Positions 1 to 6,502 of a DNA stretch of 7,560 nucleotides are shown in pieces. The notes below the pieces were generated by a model. The model saw only the letters and a list, made by a program, of their open reading frames with translations, did no database searches and was not told where the DNA came from. Source of the stretch: Bacteroidota bacterium. Its GTDB lineage: Bacteria > Bacteroidota > Bacteroidia > Chitinophagales > Chitinophagaceae. The DNA lies in NCBI GenBank assembly GCA_023390215.1, contig JAEWDG010000324.1:1-7560 (forward strand), given 5' to 3'. The number at the start of each line of letters is the position of its first letter. Position 1 is the stretch's first letter. Made by a program: the position numbers and the translations under genes.

Positions 1-245
1 AGGCACGAGTATACCTGAGTTGTTTTAAGATCAGCGATACAAAAGAAGTCCTGAAAAAAATAGAAGAAAGATCCTGGGAAATCAAAAGAGAACTTACCGC
101 CCGCGTAAGACATCAATTGCGCAGTATGCCGATCCTGAAATTTTTTATTGATGATACCCTGGAATATGTTGATAAGATGGAACAACTGTTCAGGGAGATC
201 AAAAAACAGGATGAAGATATCCAACACAATTCCGGAACGGCATGA
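1..245 (+). CDS. rbfA: Ribosome-binding factor A, C-terminal part (5' end cut by window edge)
   Basis: RbfA binds the 30S subunit late in assembly and helps mature the 5' end of 16S rRNA; it is cytoplasmic and matters most in the cold. The open frame enters at base 3 and gives 80 residues before a TGA stop at 243-245. The visible part begins ARVYLS, the central strand of the KH-type fold, passes through a charged helix, and reaches the family's closing signature, an LR-x-MPxLKFFIDDTLEY stretch followed by a helix ending in EQLF. A short polar tail follows. RbfA proteins are usually about 110-135 residues, so roughly the first third is missing to the left. The stop overlaps the start of the permease gene as ATGA, which suggests translational coupling. 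The frame was read by hand from the bases. Identification is firm. Confidence 0.9.
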   Translation, partial: ARVYLSCFKISDTKEVLKKIEERSWEIKRELTARVRHQLRSMPILKFFIDDTLEYVDKMEQLFREIKKQDEDIQHNSGTA

Positions 246-1462
246 ACCTGCTTTTCGCCTGGCGATATTTTACGGGAAAGAAAAAAGCGAATGCCATTAA
301 TATCATCGCCTGGGTAACCACCGGCGTAATAGCCTTCGCTACGTGCTGCCAGGTTCTCGTACTAAGCGTATTCAACGGTTTCGAAGACCTGGTTAAATCA
401 CTCTATGCATCATTTTACAGTGATCTGAGAATCGTTCCCAAAGAGGGGAAAACATTTATTTACGCGGCAGAAGATTTTAGTAAACTCAGGGCTCTTGATG
501 GGATCGCTATGGTTTCGGGAAATGTAGAAGACAAAGCCCTGCTGAAAAACCAGGATCAGCAATCGGTTGTGCAGATCAAAGGTGTGGATGAAAATTTCGT
601 GAAGATGAGTGGCGTGCCTGCTGACCTGATCCGCGGAGATTTTGAATTGGGAACGCCAAATGAGCCGAAGATCGTAGTTGGTGCAGGCATACAAAGCGCC
701 GTGTCTATAGCCCTTAACGACCCGCTTTCCGCAGATAATATCGTGGTGATTCTCCCGAGAAGACAGTCTTCAGGCGTGAATCCGCTTGAATCCCTAAGCG
801 AAGGCAATGTTTATCCCTCCGGGGTATTCGCGATACAGCAGGATTTCGATAACAAATATGTATTCAGCAATATTGATTTTGTAAGAAGGCAAATGGGGGT
901 GGATAAAAATACATACTCGGCGATCGAATTAAAACTAAAAGATCCCGGCCTCAGTAATCAGGTAATAAAAAAATTGAGTTCGTTACTTCCATCCTCCCTG
1001 ATGGTACAAACAAAATACCAGCAAAACAGTAACCTTTACAGCACCATGCGCCTGGAAAAATGGGCGATTTTCGCGGTGCTGACGCTGATCCTCGTTATCG
1101 CTGCATTTAATATGATTAGTTCATTGACCATGCTGGTCCTGGAAAAGCAACAGGATATTGCCATCCTTCGTTCGATGGGTGCATCACAAAGCAGAATAAG
1201 AAGTATATTTTTAAGCGAAGGTGTGCTGCTCGCTGCGGTGGGTGCGGCAATCGGCATCGGAATCGCCACGATCATTTGCATACTTCAACTGAAATTCAAA
1301 CTGATCAAATTGCAGGGCGGATCATTTGTGATCGATTATTTTCCGGTGAAATTAATTGCCAGTGATTTTCTTCTGGTGGCAGCAACGATCACCGTAATTG
1401 CCATCCTTTCCTCCTGGTCGCCTGCGGCAAAAGCAGCACGTCAGCAAATTGCTTTGCGATAG
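242..1462 (+). CDS. LolC/LolE-type lipoprotein-releasing ABC transporter permease (FtsX family)
   Basis: This is an inner-membrane permease of the LolCDE/FtsX superfamily; LolC and LolE work with the ATPase LolD to release lipoproteins from the inner membrane toward the outer membrane. The 406-residue length is typical of LolC/E. One N-terminal membrane segment (about 20-46) is followed by a large soluble domain (about 50-270, expected to face the periplasm), then three more segments (about 274-300, 325-350 and 371-392). This one-plus-three layout is the family's. The strongest signature is EKQQDIAILRSMGAS at 301-315, the cytoplasmic coupling region after the second segment. The opening LLFAWRYFTGKKKANAIN also matches the family. 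The ATG overlaps the rbfA stop by 4 bases and no Shine-Dalgarno is visible, so coupling is likely. No LolD ATPase lies nearby, so LolC versus LolE cannot be decided. Another FtsX-like exporter is possible but less likely. Confidence 0.88.
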   Translation: MNLLFAWRYFTGKKKANAINIIAWVTTGVIAFATCCQVLVLSVFNGFEDLVKSLYASFYSDLRIVPKEGKTFIYAAEDFSKLRALDGIAMVSGNVEDKALLKNQDQQSVVQIKGVDENFVKMSGVPADLIRGDFELGTPNEPKIVVGAGIQSAVSIALNDPLSADNIVVILPRRQSSGVNPLESLSEGNVYPSGVFAIQQDFDNKYVFSNIDFVRRQMGVDKNTYSAIELKLKDPGLSNQVIKKLSSLLPSSLMVQTKYQQNSNLYSTMRLEKWAIFAVLTLILVIAAFNMISSLTMLVLEKQQDIAILRSMGASQSRIRSIFLSEGVLLAAVGAAIGIGIATIICILQLKFKLIKLQGGSFVIDYFPVKLIASDFLLVAATITVIAILSSWSPAAKAARQQIALR

Positions 1463-1479
1463 GCCCCTATGTAAAATTC

Positions 1480-1493
1480 GGGATAGTCTACCC
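1480..1493 (-). terminator. Possible weak terminator hairpin after the transketolase half
   Basis: Between the convergent stops (1462 and 1501) lies GGGATAGTCTACCC. Read on the minus strand it can fold as a five-pair GGGTA/TACCC-like stem with a 3-base loop and one bulge, followed by GAATTTTA, a poor U-tract. It sits 8 bases past the minus-strand stop, where a terminator is expected. The stem is short, so this is only a candidate. Facing plus-strand transcription it has no T-run. Confidence 0.22.
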
Positions 1494-1500
1494 TATGCTG

Positions 1501-2334
1501 TTAGTAATCACCCAGGGTTTCGGGTAACTGAGCCAGCGCCTTACGAAGTTGTTCATCATCGGGTGCAATGCCATGCCACTCATGTTTTCCTTCCATGAAA
1601 TCAACACCTTTACCCATAATGGTCTTCATAATGATGGCAACGGGCTTTCCTTTCCCGGTCTCAGCTTTTGCTTTTCCAAGTGTGGCAACTACCTCATCCA
1701 TATCATTGCCATCCATGTCCAAAACCGTCCAGCCAAATGCCCTGAACTTGTCCTCCAGGCTGCCGAGGTTCATAACTTTATCCGTCGTGCCATCGATTTG
1801 CTGACCATTATGATCAACAGTTGAGATCAGATTATCTACACCTTTTGATCCGGCAAACATAATTCCTTCCCAGTTCTGGCCTTCATCGAGTTCACCATCC
1901 CCGTGCAGCGAATAAACCAGTTGGCTGTCATTATTCATTTTTTTAGCCAGTGCGGCACCCACGGCCACGCTCATGCCCTGGCCCAGGGAACCACTGGCTA
2001 CCCTAACACCGGGAAGATGTTCATGGGTGGTGGGATGCCCCTGGAGCCTGCTGTTCAATTGCCTGAAACTGCTTAACTCTGAAGTTGGAAAATATCCGGC
2101 ACGCGAAAGGACACTATAAAAAAGCGGCGAAATATGTCCATTGCTCAGGAAAAAAATATCCTCTCCGATTCCATCCATTTTGAAATCCGGATTGTGTTTC
2201 ATCACCTTGAAATACAGGGCAGTAAGAAAATCTGCACATCCCAGCGAACCACCCGGATGCCCGCTTTGGGCACCGTGAACCATTCGAACAATATCTCTGC
2301 GAACCTGGGTAGCTATATCTTTTAATTCAGCCAT
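1501..2334 (-). CDS. Transketolase, N-terminal (thiamine diphosphate-binding) subunit
   Basis: Transketolase moves two-carbon ketol units between sugar phosphates in the non-oxidative pentose phosphate pathway. This 277-residue protein covers only the first third of a full enzyme (about 620-680 residues), matching the split form in which an N-terminal and a C-terminal protein together form the enzyme. Visible signatures: SGHPGGSLG at 24-32 with the conserved His26; SNGHISPLFY at 64-73; a glycine-rich segment near 115-130; the cofactor motif GDGE at 145-148 with Asn176 in DHNGQQIDG, whose Asp146 and Asn176 would hold the Mg-diphosphate; and the EWHG ending near 252-255. It ends cleanly with TAA, not by a frameshift. 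The region downstream on this strand is the oppositely oriented permease gene, so the C-terminal half must be encoded elsewhere. A -7 promoter element lies 37 bases before the ATG. A related transketolase-like enzyme with another sugar substrate cannot be excluded. Confidence 0.93.
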   Translation of the reverse strand: MAELKDIATQVRRDIVRMVHGAQSGHPGGSLGCADFLTALYFKVMKHNPDFKMDGIGEDIFFLSNGHISPLFYSVLSRAGYFPTSELSSFRQLNSRLQGHPTTHEHLPGVRVASGSLGQGMSVAVGAALAKKMNNDSQLVYSLHGDGELDEGQNWEGIMFAGSKGVDNLISTVDHNGQQIDGTTDKVMNLGSLEDKFRAFGWTVLDMDGNDMDEVVATLGKAKAETGKGKPVAIIMKTIMGKGVDFMEGKHEWHGIAPDDEQLRKALAQLPETLGDY

Positions 2335-2371
2335 GGAAAAGAAATCAGGAGTTGTAAATCGTTAACGGCTG

Positions 2372-2379
2372 CAAACCTA
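2372..2379 (-). promoter_or_regulatory. Bacteroidota-type -7 element for the transketolase half
   Basis: CAAACCTA on the plus strand reads TAGGTTTG on the minus strand, a full match to the Bacteroidota consensus TAnnTTTG. It ends 37 bases before the ATG, giving a leader of about 30 bases. No clear -33 TTG was found at the usual distance; CTG at 2400-2402, with a 20-base gap, is the nearest candidate. An 8-base motif with two free positions can arise by chance, so position is the main support. Confidence 0.5.
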
Positions 2380-2492
2380 CTTCAATTAAATCAGTAATTC
2401 AGGTTAATTCAAAAACTTTGGCTCGGGGAACAATACTAAACCTCCACCCCAAATCGTTCAATATCTTAATTTCCCGGGTCGGATAATGAAAA

Positions 2493-2508
2493 TACCCTCA
2501 AGGGGGTA
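2493..2508. repeat. Short inverted repeat in the divergent intergenic region
   Basis: TACCCTCAAGGGGGTA has perfect 5-base arms (TACCC/GGGTA) around a 6-base centre. It lies about 49 bases upstream of the -7 element of the WecA-type gene, roughly 70 bases before its predicted start of transcription. It could be an operator, or a hairpin with the following GTTTTC as a poor T-run. Nothing else in the window repeats it. The rest of 2335-2590 shows no gene; the longest ATG-started frame I noticed there is seven codons. Confidence 0.35.
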
Positions 2509-2556
2509 GTTTTCGAGAATTAATTGACCAAAATGTTTTCGGCAACGTTAATTTGA

Positions 2557-2564
2557 TACTTTTG
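2557..2564 (+). promoter_or_regulatory. Bacteroidota-type -7 element for the WecA-type gene
   Basis: TACTTTTG matches TAnnTTTG fully and ends 26 bases before the ATG at 2591, predicting a leader of about 20 bases. A weak -33 candidate, TTTTC at 2536-2540, lies 16 bases upstream; it lacks the expected TTG. The spot directly ahead of a gene with no closer upstream neighbour on this strand supports it. Confidence 0.55.
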
Positions 2565-2590
2565 TAAGGATTAGCTTATAAACCACTTGC

Positions 2591-3715
2591 ATGGATAACA
2601 TTCTCCTTAGCGCAGCCCTGGCTTTTTTGGTTACCTTCTTCGCGATTCCGGTAATCATTCAGGTGGCAAAGGATAAGAAGTTATTCGATGAACCGGATGA
2701 ACGAAAGGTTCATAAAACCGTTATTCCAACTTTAGGCGGGCTTGGAATTTTTGCCGGATTCATAGTAGCGACGCTAATGGGTGTTCCGCAGGGCATTTCC
2801 ACAGAACTGCAGTACGTAGCTGCCGCCACGATTGTAATTTTCTTTCTTGGTATTAAAGATGACATTCTCATCATTTCTCCCAGTAAAAAATTTATCGGTC
2901 AGGTAATCGCCGCAGGCATCCTGATCAAGTTTGCGAATGTTCAGATCACGAGCATGCACGGGCTTTTTGGTATTTATAACATTCCACATTTCGCCAGCAT
3001 AGCATTATCTTTATTCACCATCATCGTTATCACAAATTCATTCAACCTGATTGACGGAGTTGACGGGCTTGCCGGCAGCCTCGGTTCACTGACTACAATT
3101 GTTTTCGGAATTTATTTTTATGCGATCGGTCATACTGACTACGCAGTGATGGCTTTTGCGCTTGCGGGAAGTCTGATCAGCTTTCTAATCTATAACTTTT
3201 CTCCCGCCAAGATCTTCATGGGTGATACGGGTTCCTTACTCGTGGGACTTATCAATTCTTTACTTGTCATTAAATTTATCAACCTCGCGGGTTCTGCAGA
3301 GGTGAGTTTCCCTGTTCAGTCAGCTCCCGCTATCGGTTTCGCCATTTTGATGATTCCTTTGTTCGATACCCTTCGTGTGTTCGGCCATCGTATTCTGGAC
3401 CGCCGCTCTCCGTTCAGTCCGGACCGCACACATATTCACCATTTCCTGCTCGATCTGGGTTTTTCTCACAAAAAAATAACCCTCACCTGCGTGGGCGCTA
3501 ATATTCTTTTTATCGTACTGGCTTACAGCCTCAGGGGAATGGGCACAACTGTGGTAGGATCAATTTTGCTGGCTACAGGCTTTCTTTTTATCGGCGTTAT
3601 CTATTATCTGCGCCAGAAAACCCGCCCTCTTTCCGTCGACCAAATCGTGGAAAACGAAATGCGCAAATCGCATAAGATCATCACGCTTTCCCCCGAAAGT
3701 GTTGAGGTAGAATAA
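2591..3715 (+). CDS. wecA: WecA/MraY-family polyprenyl-phosphate N-acetylhexosamine-1-phosphate transferase
   Basis: This membrane enzyme is expected to move a sugar-1-phosphate, often GlcNAc-1-P from UDP-GlcNAc, onto undecaprenyl phosphate, the first step in building O-antigen, capsule or other surface glycans. At 374 residues it is typical of WecA-like proteins and has many hydrophobic segments (about ten). Family motifs occur in order: RKVHKTVIPTLGGLGI at 38-53, the KDD aspartates at 90-91, NSFNLIDGVDGL at 149-160, FMGDTGS at 209-215, and HIHH at 281-284 after an RR pair at 271-272. The HIHH box and the lack of a pentapeptide-type loop favour the WecA/TagO branch over MraY. The start is the ATG closest to the predicted -7 element, and no Shine-Dalgarno is visible. 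It stands alone here, with no glycosyltransferases nearby, so the glycan it starts cannot be named. Sugar specificity (GlcNAc or another HexNAc) is not readable from the sequence. Confidence 0.88.
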   Translation: MDNILLSAALAFLVTFFAIPVIIQVAKDKKLFDEPDERKVHKTVIPTLGGLGIFAGFIVATLMGVPQGISTELQYVAAATIVIFFLGIKDDILIISPSKKFIGQVIAAGILIKFANVQITSMHGLFGIYNIPHFASIALSLFTIIVITNSFNLIDGVDGLAGSLGSLTTIVFGIYFYAIGHTDYAVMAFALAGSLISFLIYNFSPAKIFMGDTGSLLVGLINSLLVIKFINLAGSAEVSFPVQSAPAIGFAILMIPLFDTLRVFGHRILDRRSPFSPDRTHIHHFLLDLGFSHKKITLTCVGANILFIVLAYSLRGMGTTVVGSILLATGFLFIGVIYYLRQKTRPLSVDQIVENEMRKSHKIITLSPESVEVE

Positions 3716-3776
3716 GTTCATCCTGCGTTTACAATTTATCAGCATCTGCCTTAACCGGGCCTTTACGAGTTTTCAT

Positions 3777-3784
3777 TAGCTTTG
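3777..3784 (+). promoter_or_regulatory. Bacteroidota-type -7 element ahead of frr
   Basis: TAGCTTTG matches TAnnTTTG fully and ends 17 bases before the frr ATG, giving a leader near 10-12 bases. It lies in the 86-base gap after the WecA-type gene, so frr and the genes behind it could be transcribed apart from it. No convincing -33 TTG is present (TTA at 3751-3753 is the best seen, with a 23-base gap). I saw no clear hairpin terminator in the same gap. Confidence 0.5.
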
Positions 3785-3801
3785 CAGCCAATCAATAGAA
3801 T

Positions 3802-4365
3802 ATGTCAGAAGAGTTAGAATTGATCATGGATGATACAACCGCTTCCATGAAGAAAGCAATCAACCATCTTGAATCGGAATTGACCAAGATCCGTGCGGGC
3901 AAGGCCAACCCGGCGATGCTGGAAGGCATAATGGTGGAATATTACGGAAACCCGACCCCAATTAACCAGGTTGCAAACGTTTCTGTGCTGGATGCACGCA
4001 CCATCACAGTTCAGCCCTGGGAAAAAAATATGCTGCAACAGGTGGAAAGGGCGATCATTGCCGCAAACATCGGAATTAACCCTCAAAACGACGGGAACAT
4101 TATTCGCCTGTTCCTCCCTCCCCTTACCGAAGAAAGGAGAAAAGAACTCGTAAAACGCTGTAACGGTGAGGGTGAAAATGCCAAGGTTTCGGTACGCAGT
4201 ATCCGCCGCGATGCCATTGAACAGATCAAAAAATTACAAAAAGACGGACTGAGTGAGGATGCCGCGAAAGACGCAGAAGGTTCAGTTCAGGAATTGACCG
4301 ATAGATTTATTTCTTTAGTAGATAAACATCTGGCAGCTAAAGAAAAAGAGATCATGGTTGTTTAA
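3802..4365 (+). CDS. frr: Ribosome recycling factor
   Basis: Frr works with EF-G and IF3 to split the post-termination ribosome in the cytoplasm. The 187 residues match the usual 185 or so. Family signatures are clear: IRAGKANPAML at 30-40, the EYYGNPTPINQVANV hinge and beta-domain start at 46-60, TVQPWEKNML at 69-78, RLFLPPLTEERRKELVK at 102-118, and VRSIRRDA at 131-138, which carries the arginines that contact rRNA. The C-terminal helix DRFISLVDKH closes the three-helix bundle. In many bacteria frr follows pyrH (UMP kinase); here it follows a WecA-type gene, with a promoter-like element in between. The fatty acid hydroxylase family gene begins 15 bases later. No Shine-Dalgarno is seen, which is common in this phylum. 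Identification is very firm. Confidence 0.97.
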   Translation: MSEELELIMDDTTASMKKAINHLESELTKIRAGKANPAMLEGIMVEYYGNPTPINQVANVSVLDARTITVQPWEKNMLQQVERAIIAANIGINPQNDGNIIRLFLPPLTEERRKELVKRCNGEGENAKVSVRSIRRDAIEQIKKLQKDGLSEDAAKDAEGSVQELTDRFISLVDKHLAAKEKEIMVV

Positions 4366-4380
4366 TTCTAATTTCCCATT

Positions 4381-5289
4381 ATGCATTCAGCCCGCGAAAG
4401 TTGGTTCCTGCTGCTGTCGATCCCATTCTATACGATCCTGATCGGTATGGAAATTTTGATGAGTAACTGGGGTGAAAAGCGTTTTTATACCCTGAAAGAA
4501 ACATTCCAGAATGTATATCTCTGCATTGCGAATGCGGGGCTTGACCTGCTGTTGCGGGGATTATTTTATATAAGTGTGCTCGTTTGGTTTTATGATCACA
4601 GGTTTTTTGTGATTGAAAATCCATACCTCTACTGGTTTTTGCTTTTTATTTTTGAAGACCTGGTATTTTATGTTGAACACCGGGTGGAACACTACTCACG
4701 CGTCTTCTGGGCCGTTCATGTTACCCATCATTCCTCGGACGAATATAACCTCACTACAGGTTTCAGGTCATCTGTCTTTCAACCGGTCTATCGCTTCGTC
4801 TATCTCTCACCGTTAGCGCTCATGGGTTTTCATCCGCTGGACATTGTTTTCATGTATTCGCTCACGCAGACCTATGGCATCCTGGTTCATACGCAATATG
4901 TCAAAAAAATGCCGGCCTGGTTTGAATCCGTTTTTGTGAGCCCCGCTCATCACCGCGTGCATCATGCAAGCAATATTCCCTACCTCGATAAAAATATGGG
5001 CATGTGCCTGATCATCTGGGATAAAATGTTCGGTAGTTTTCAGGAAGAAATAGACTGTGAGCCAGCCCGTTTTGGCCTCGTAAAGCCGATCGGAAATAAA
5101 TACAATCCGGTTCAGGTCATTTTCCATGAGTGGAAATCGATATGGGCAGACCTTCGCCGGCCCCTGCCGCTGTCTACCCGTTTGAAATACGTGTTCATGC
5201 CACCGGGCTGGAGCCACGATGGAAGCTCGAAGACCGCTGAACAAATGAGAAAAGAATATGTGATCCCCACACAACCTGCAAACCCCTAA
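4381..5289 (+). CDS. Fatty acid hydroxylase / sterol desaturase family membrane protein
   Basis: This is an integral-membrane di-iron oxygenase of the fatty acid hydroxylase superfamily, whose members hydroxylate or desaturate sterols, fatty acyl chains, sphingoid bases or carotenoids. The 302 residues hold the three histidine boxes: HRVEH at 100-104, HVTHH at 113-117, and HHRVHH at 190-195, with a further conserved-looking His170. Hydrophobic segments lie near 8-27, 46-70, 82-98 and 138-165. The ending of the core, NMGMCLIIWDKMFGSF at 205-220, is typical of the bacterial branch. All expected metal ligands are present, so it should be active. The substrate cannot be read from sequence; a lipid of the cell envelope is likely. 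It lies 15 bases after frr and its TAA stop is 4 bases before the TTG of the GNAT-like gene, so the two are probably translated together. The family call is firm; the substrate is unknown. Confidence 0.92.
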   Translation: MHSARESWFLLLSIPFYTILIGMEILMSNWGEKRFYTLKETFQNVYLCIANAGLDLLLRGLFYISVLVWFYDHRFFVIENPYLYWFLLFIFEDLVFYVEHRVEHYSRVFWAVHVTHHSSDEYNLTTGFRSSVFQPVYRFVYLSPLALMGFHPLDIVFMYSLTQTYGILVHTQYVKKMPAWFESVFVSPAHHRVHHASNIPYLDKNMGMCLIIWDKMFGSFQEEIDCEPARFGLVKPIGNKYNPVQVIFHEWKSIWADLRRPLPLSTRLKYVFMPPGWSHDGSSKTAEQMRKEYVIPTQPANP

Positions 5290-5293
5290 GAGA

Positions 5294-6454
5294 TTGACCA
5301 TAACGCCCGTATTATCTGCACAGGATAAGAAAGATTTTTTGCTGGTACCTGTTTCGATCTACCGCAATGATGCCAATTGGATTCGCCCGCTCAATAAGGA
5401 TATTGAAGAAGTGTTCGATCCTGAAAAAAATAAATCATTTCGTTTCGGTAAGGTTGAACGATGGATCTTAAAAGATGATGATGGAAACCTGACGGGCCGT
5501 ATCGCTGCATTCATCAACAAAAAATATAAGAATAAAGGAGACGATGTGCCTGTAGGTGGTTTTGGATTTTTTGAATGTGTACAGCACCAGGAATCGGCTG
5601 ATCTTTTATTGGACAATGCAAGGCACTGGCTTATCAAACAGGGTATGGAGGCCATGGACGGTCCTATAAATTTCGGTGAGAGAGACCGCTGGTGGGGACT
5701 GATTACAAAAGGTTTCATTCCGCCGCTTTACTGCATGAACTATAACCCCCCTTATTATAAAGATCTCCTGGAAAATTACGGATTTCGCGCATTTTATAAT
5801 CAGATCTGTTTTGGAGTGGACCCTAAAAAACCGATCACAGATAAAGTGGCTGAGCGCCATATACAAATGGAAAAAACCGAAGGCATTCGCTCCGGATTTT
5901 TATCACGGGATAAGCTTGAAAAATATGCTGCTGATTTTGCAGAAGTCTATAATAAAGCCTGGGCTGGCCATGGCGGACTGAAACAGATGGCAAAAGAGCA
6001 GGTGCTGATCATGTTTAAAAAGATGAAGCCAGTGATGGATGAGAAAATCATTTTATTCGCCTATTATAAAGAAACTCCGATCGGAATGTTTATTAATATA
6101 CCGGACATCAATCCATATTTTAAAAATTTCAATGGAAAATTTGGTCTGATGCAAAAGCTTGAATTTTTGTGGCGTCAGCGTTTCCATAAAACAAAAAAAT
6201 TTGTGGGAATGGTTTTCGGCGTTGTTCCCGAATGGCAGGGCAAAGGTGTGGATGCGTACCTGATCGGGGAGATGAAAAAAATGATCGATATTCTTCAATA
6301 TACAGATTATGAAATGCAATGGATCGGAGATTTTAACCAAAAGATGATCAATGTGGCCAAAGGTTTCGGAGATACGTCGGTTAGCAGACAATTGACCGTT
6401 TACCGGTATCTTTTCGATCGCACCAAAGCTTTCGTTCCACATCCGCAGATATAA
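5294..6454 (+). CDS. Large GNAT-like acyltransferase family protein, function unknown
   Basis: This 386-residue soluble protein resembles a widespread group of uncharacterised proteins with an acyl-CoA N-acyltransferase fold. I see two parts. Residues about 1-175 open with DFLLVPVSIYRNDANWIRPL, contain a TGRIAAFIN strand near 67-75, a GGFGFFEC strand near 88-95, a helix, then an MDGPINFGERDRWWG loop at 121-135 and PPYYKDLLENYGF at 152-164. Residues about 195-375 hold a second GNAT-like unit with GMFINIPDIN near 264-273 and VFGVVPEWQGKGVDAYLI at 307-324, the place of the CoA diphosphate-binding loop. The usual Q/R-x-x-G-x-G/A appears as QGKGVD, with Asp in the last position. The start is a TTG: no in-frame ATG precedes the conserved N-terminus, and the upstream frame is closed by TGA at 5261-5263. 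It begins 4 bases after the hydroxylase family gene. Tandem TAATAA stops end it. The substrate is unknown; acylation of an amino lipid is only a guess. Confidence 0.72.
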   Translation: MTITPVLSAQDKKDFLLVPVSIYRNDANWIRPLNKDIEEVFDPEKNKSFRFGKVERWILKDDDGNLTGRIAAFINKKYKNKGDDVPVGGFGFFECVQHQESADLLLDNARHWLIKQGMEAMDGPINFGERDRWWGLITKGFIPPLYCMNYNPPYYKDLLENYGFRAFYNQICFGVDPKKPITDKVAERHIQMEKTEGIRSGFLSRDKLEKYAADFAEVYNKAWAGHGGLKQMAKEQVLIMFKKMKPVMDEKIILFAYYKETPIGMFINIPDINPYFKNFNGKFGLMQKLEFLWRQRFHKTKKFVGMVFGVVPEWQGKGVDAYLIGEMKKMIDILQYTDYEMQWIGDFNQKMINVAKGFGDTSVSRQLTVYRYLFDRTKAFVPHPQI

Positions 6455-6502
6455 TAAGAATTTGCATTTTCACGACCCGTGGGAAAATCCGAAATTGCAG
6501 CC

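Noticed and set aside
1457..1471. ATAGGCCCCTAT palindrome over the permease stop codon as a terminator
   Set aside because: The stem is only about four or five weak pairs around a very small loop and is not followed by a T-run.
1398..1598. Plus-strand open frame of 66 codons crossing the convergent junction
   Set aside because: It overlaps the end of the permease gene in another frame and the end of the transketolase half on the other strand, and resembles nothing known.
2486..2509. Seven-codon frame starting at an ATG in the divergent gap, as a leader peptide
   Set aside because: Too short, with no ribosome site, no run of regulatory codons and no matching attenuator; it also lies upstream of the predicted promoter element.
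4813..5301. Long minus-strand open frame of 162 codons opposite the hydroxylase family gene
   Set aside because: It lies almost wholly antisense to a gene with all its family motifs, shows no recognisable domain, and is best explained as a shadow of that gene's codon use.
6053..6442. Minus-strand open frame of 129 codons opposite the GNAT-like gene
   Set aside because: Fully inside a better-supported coding region, with no familiar motif and no promoter-like element of its own.
6455..6502. AAGAATTTG as a promoter -7 element for dnaX
   Set aside because: It misses the TA of TAnnTTTG at the required spacing and has no -33 partner, so it is not better than chance.
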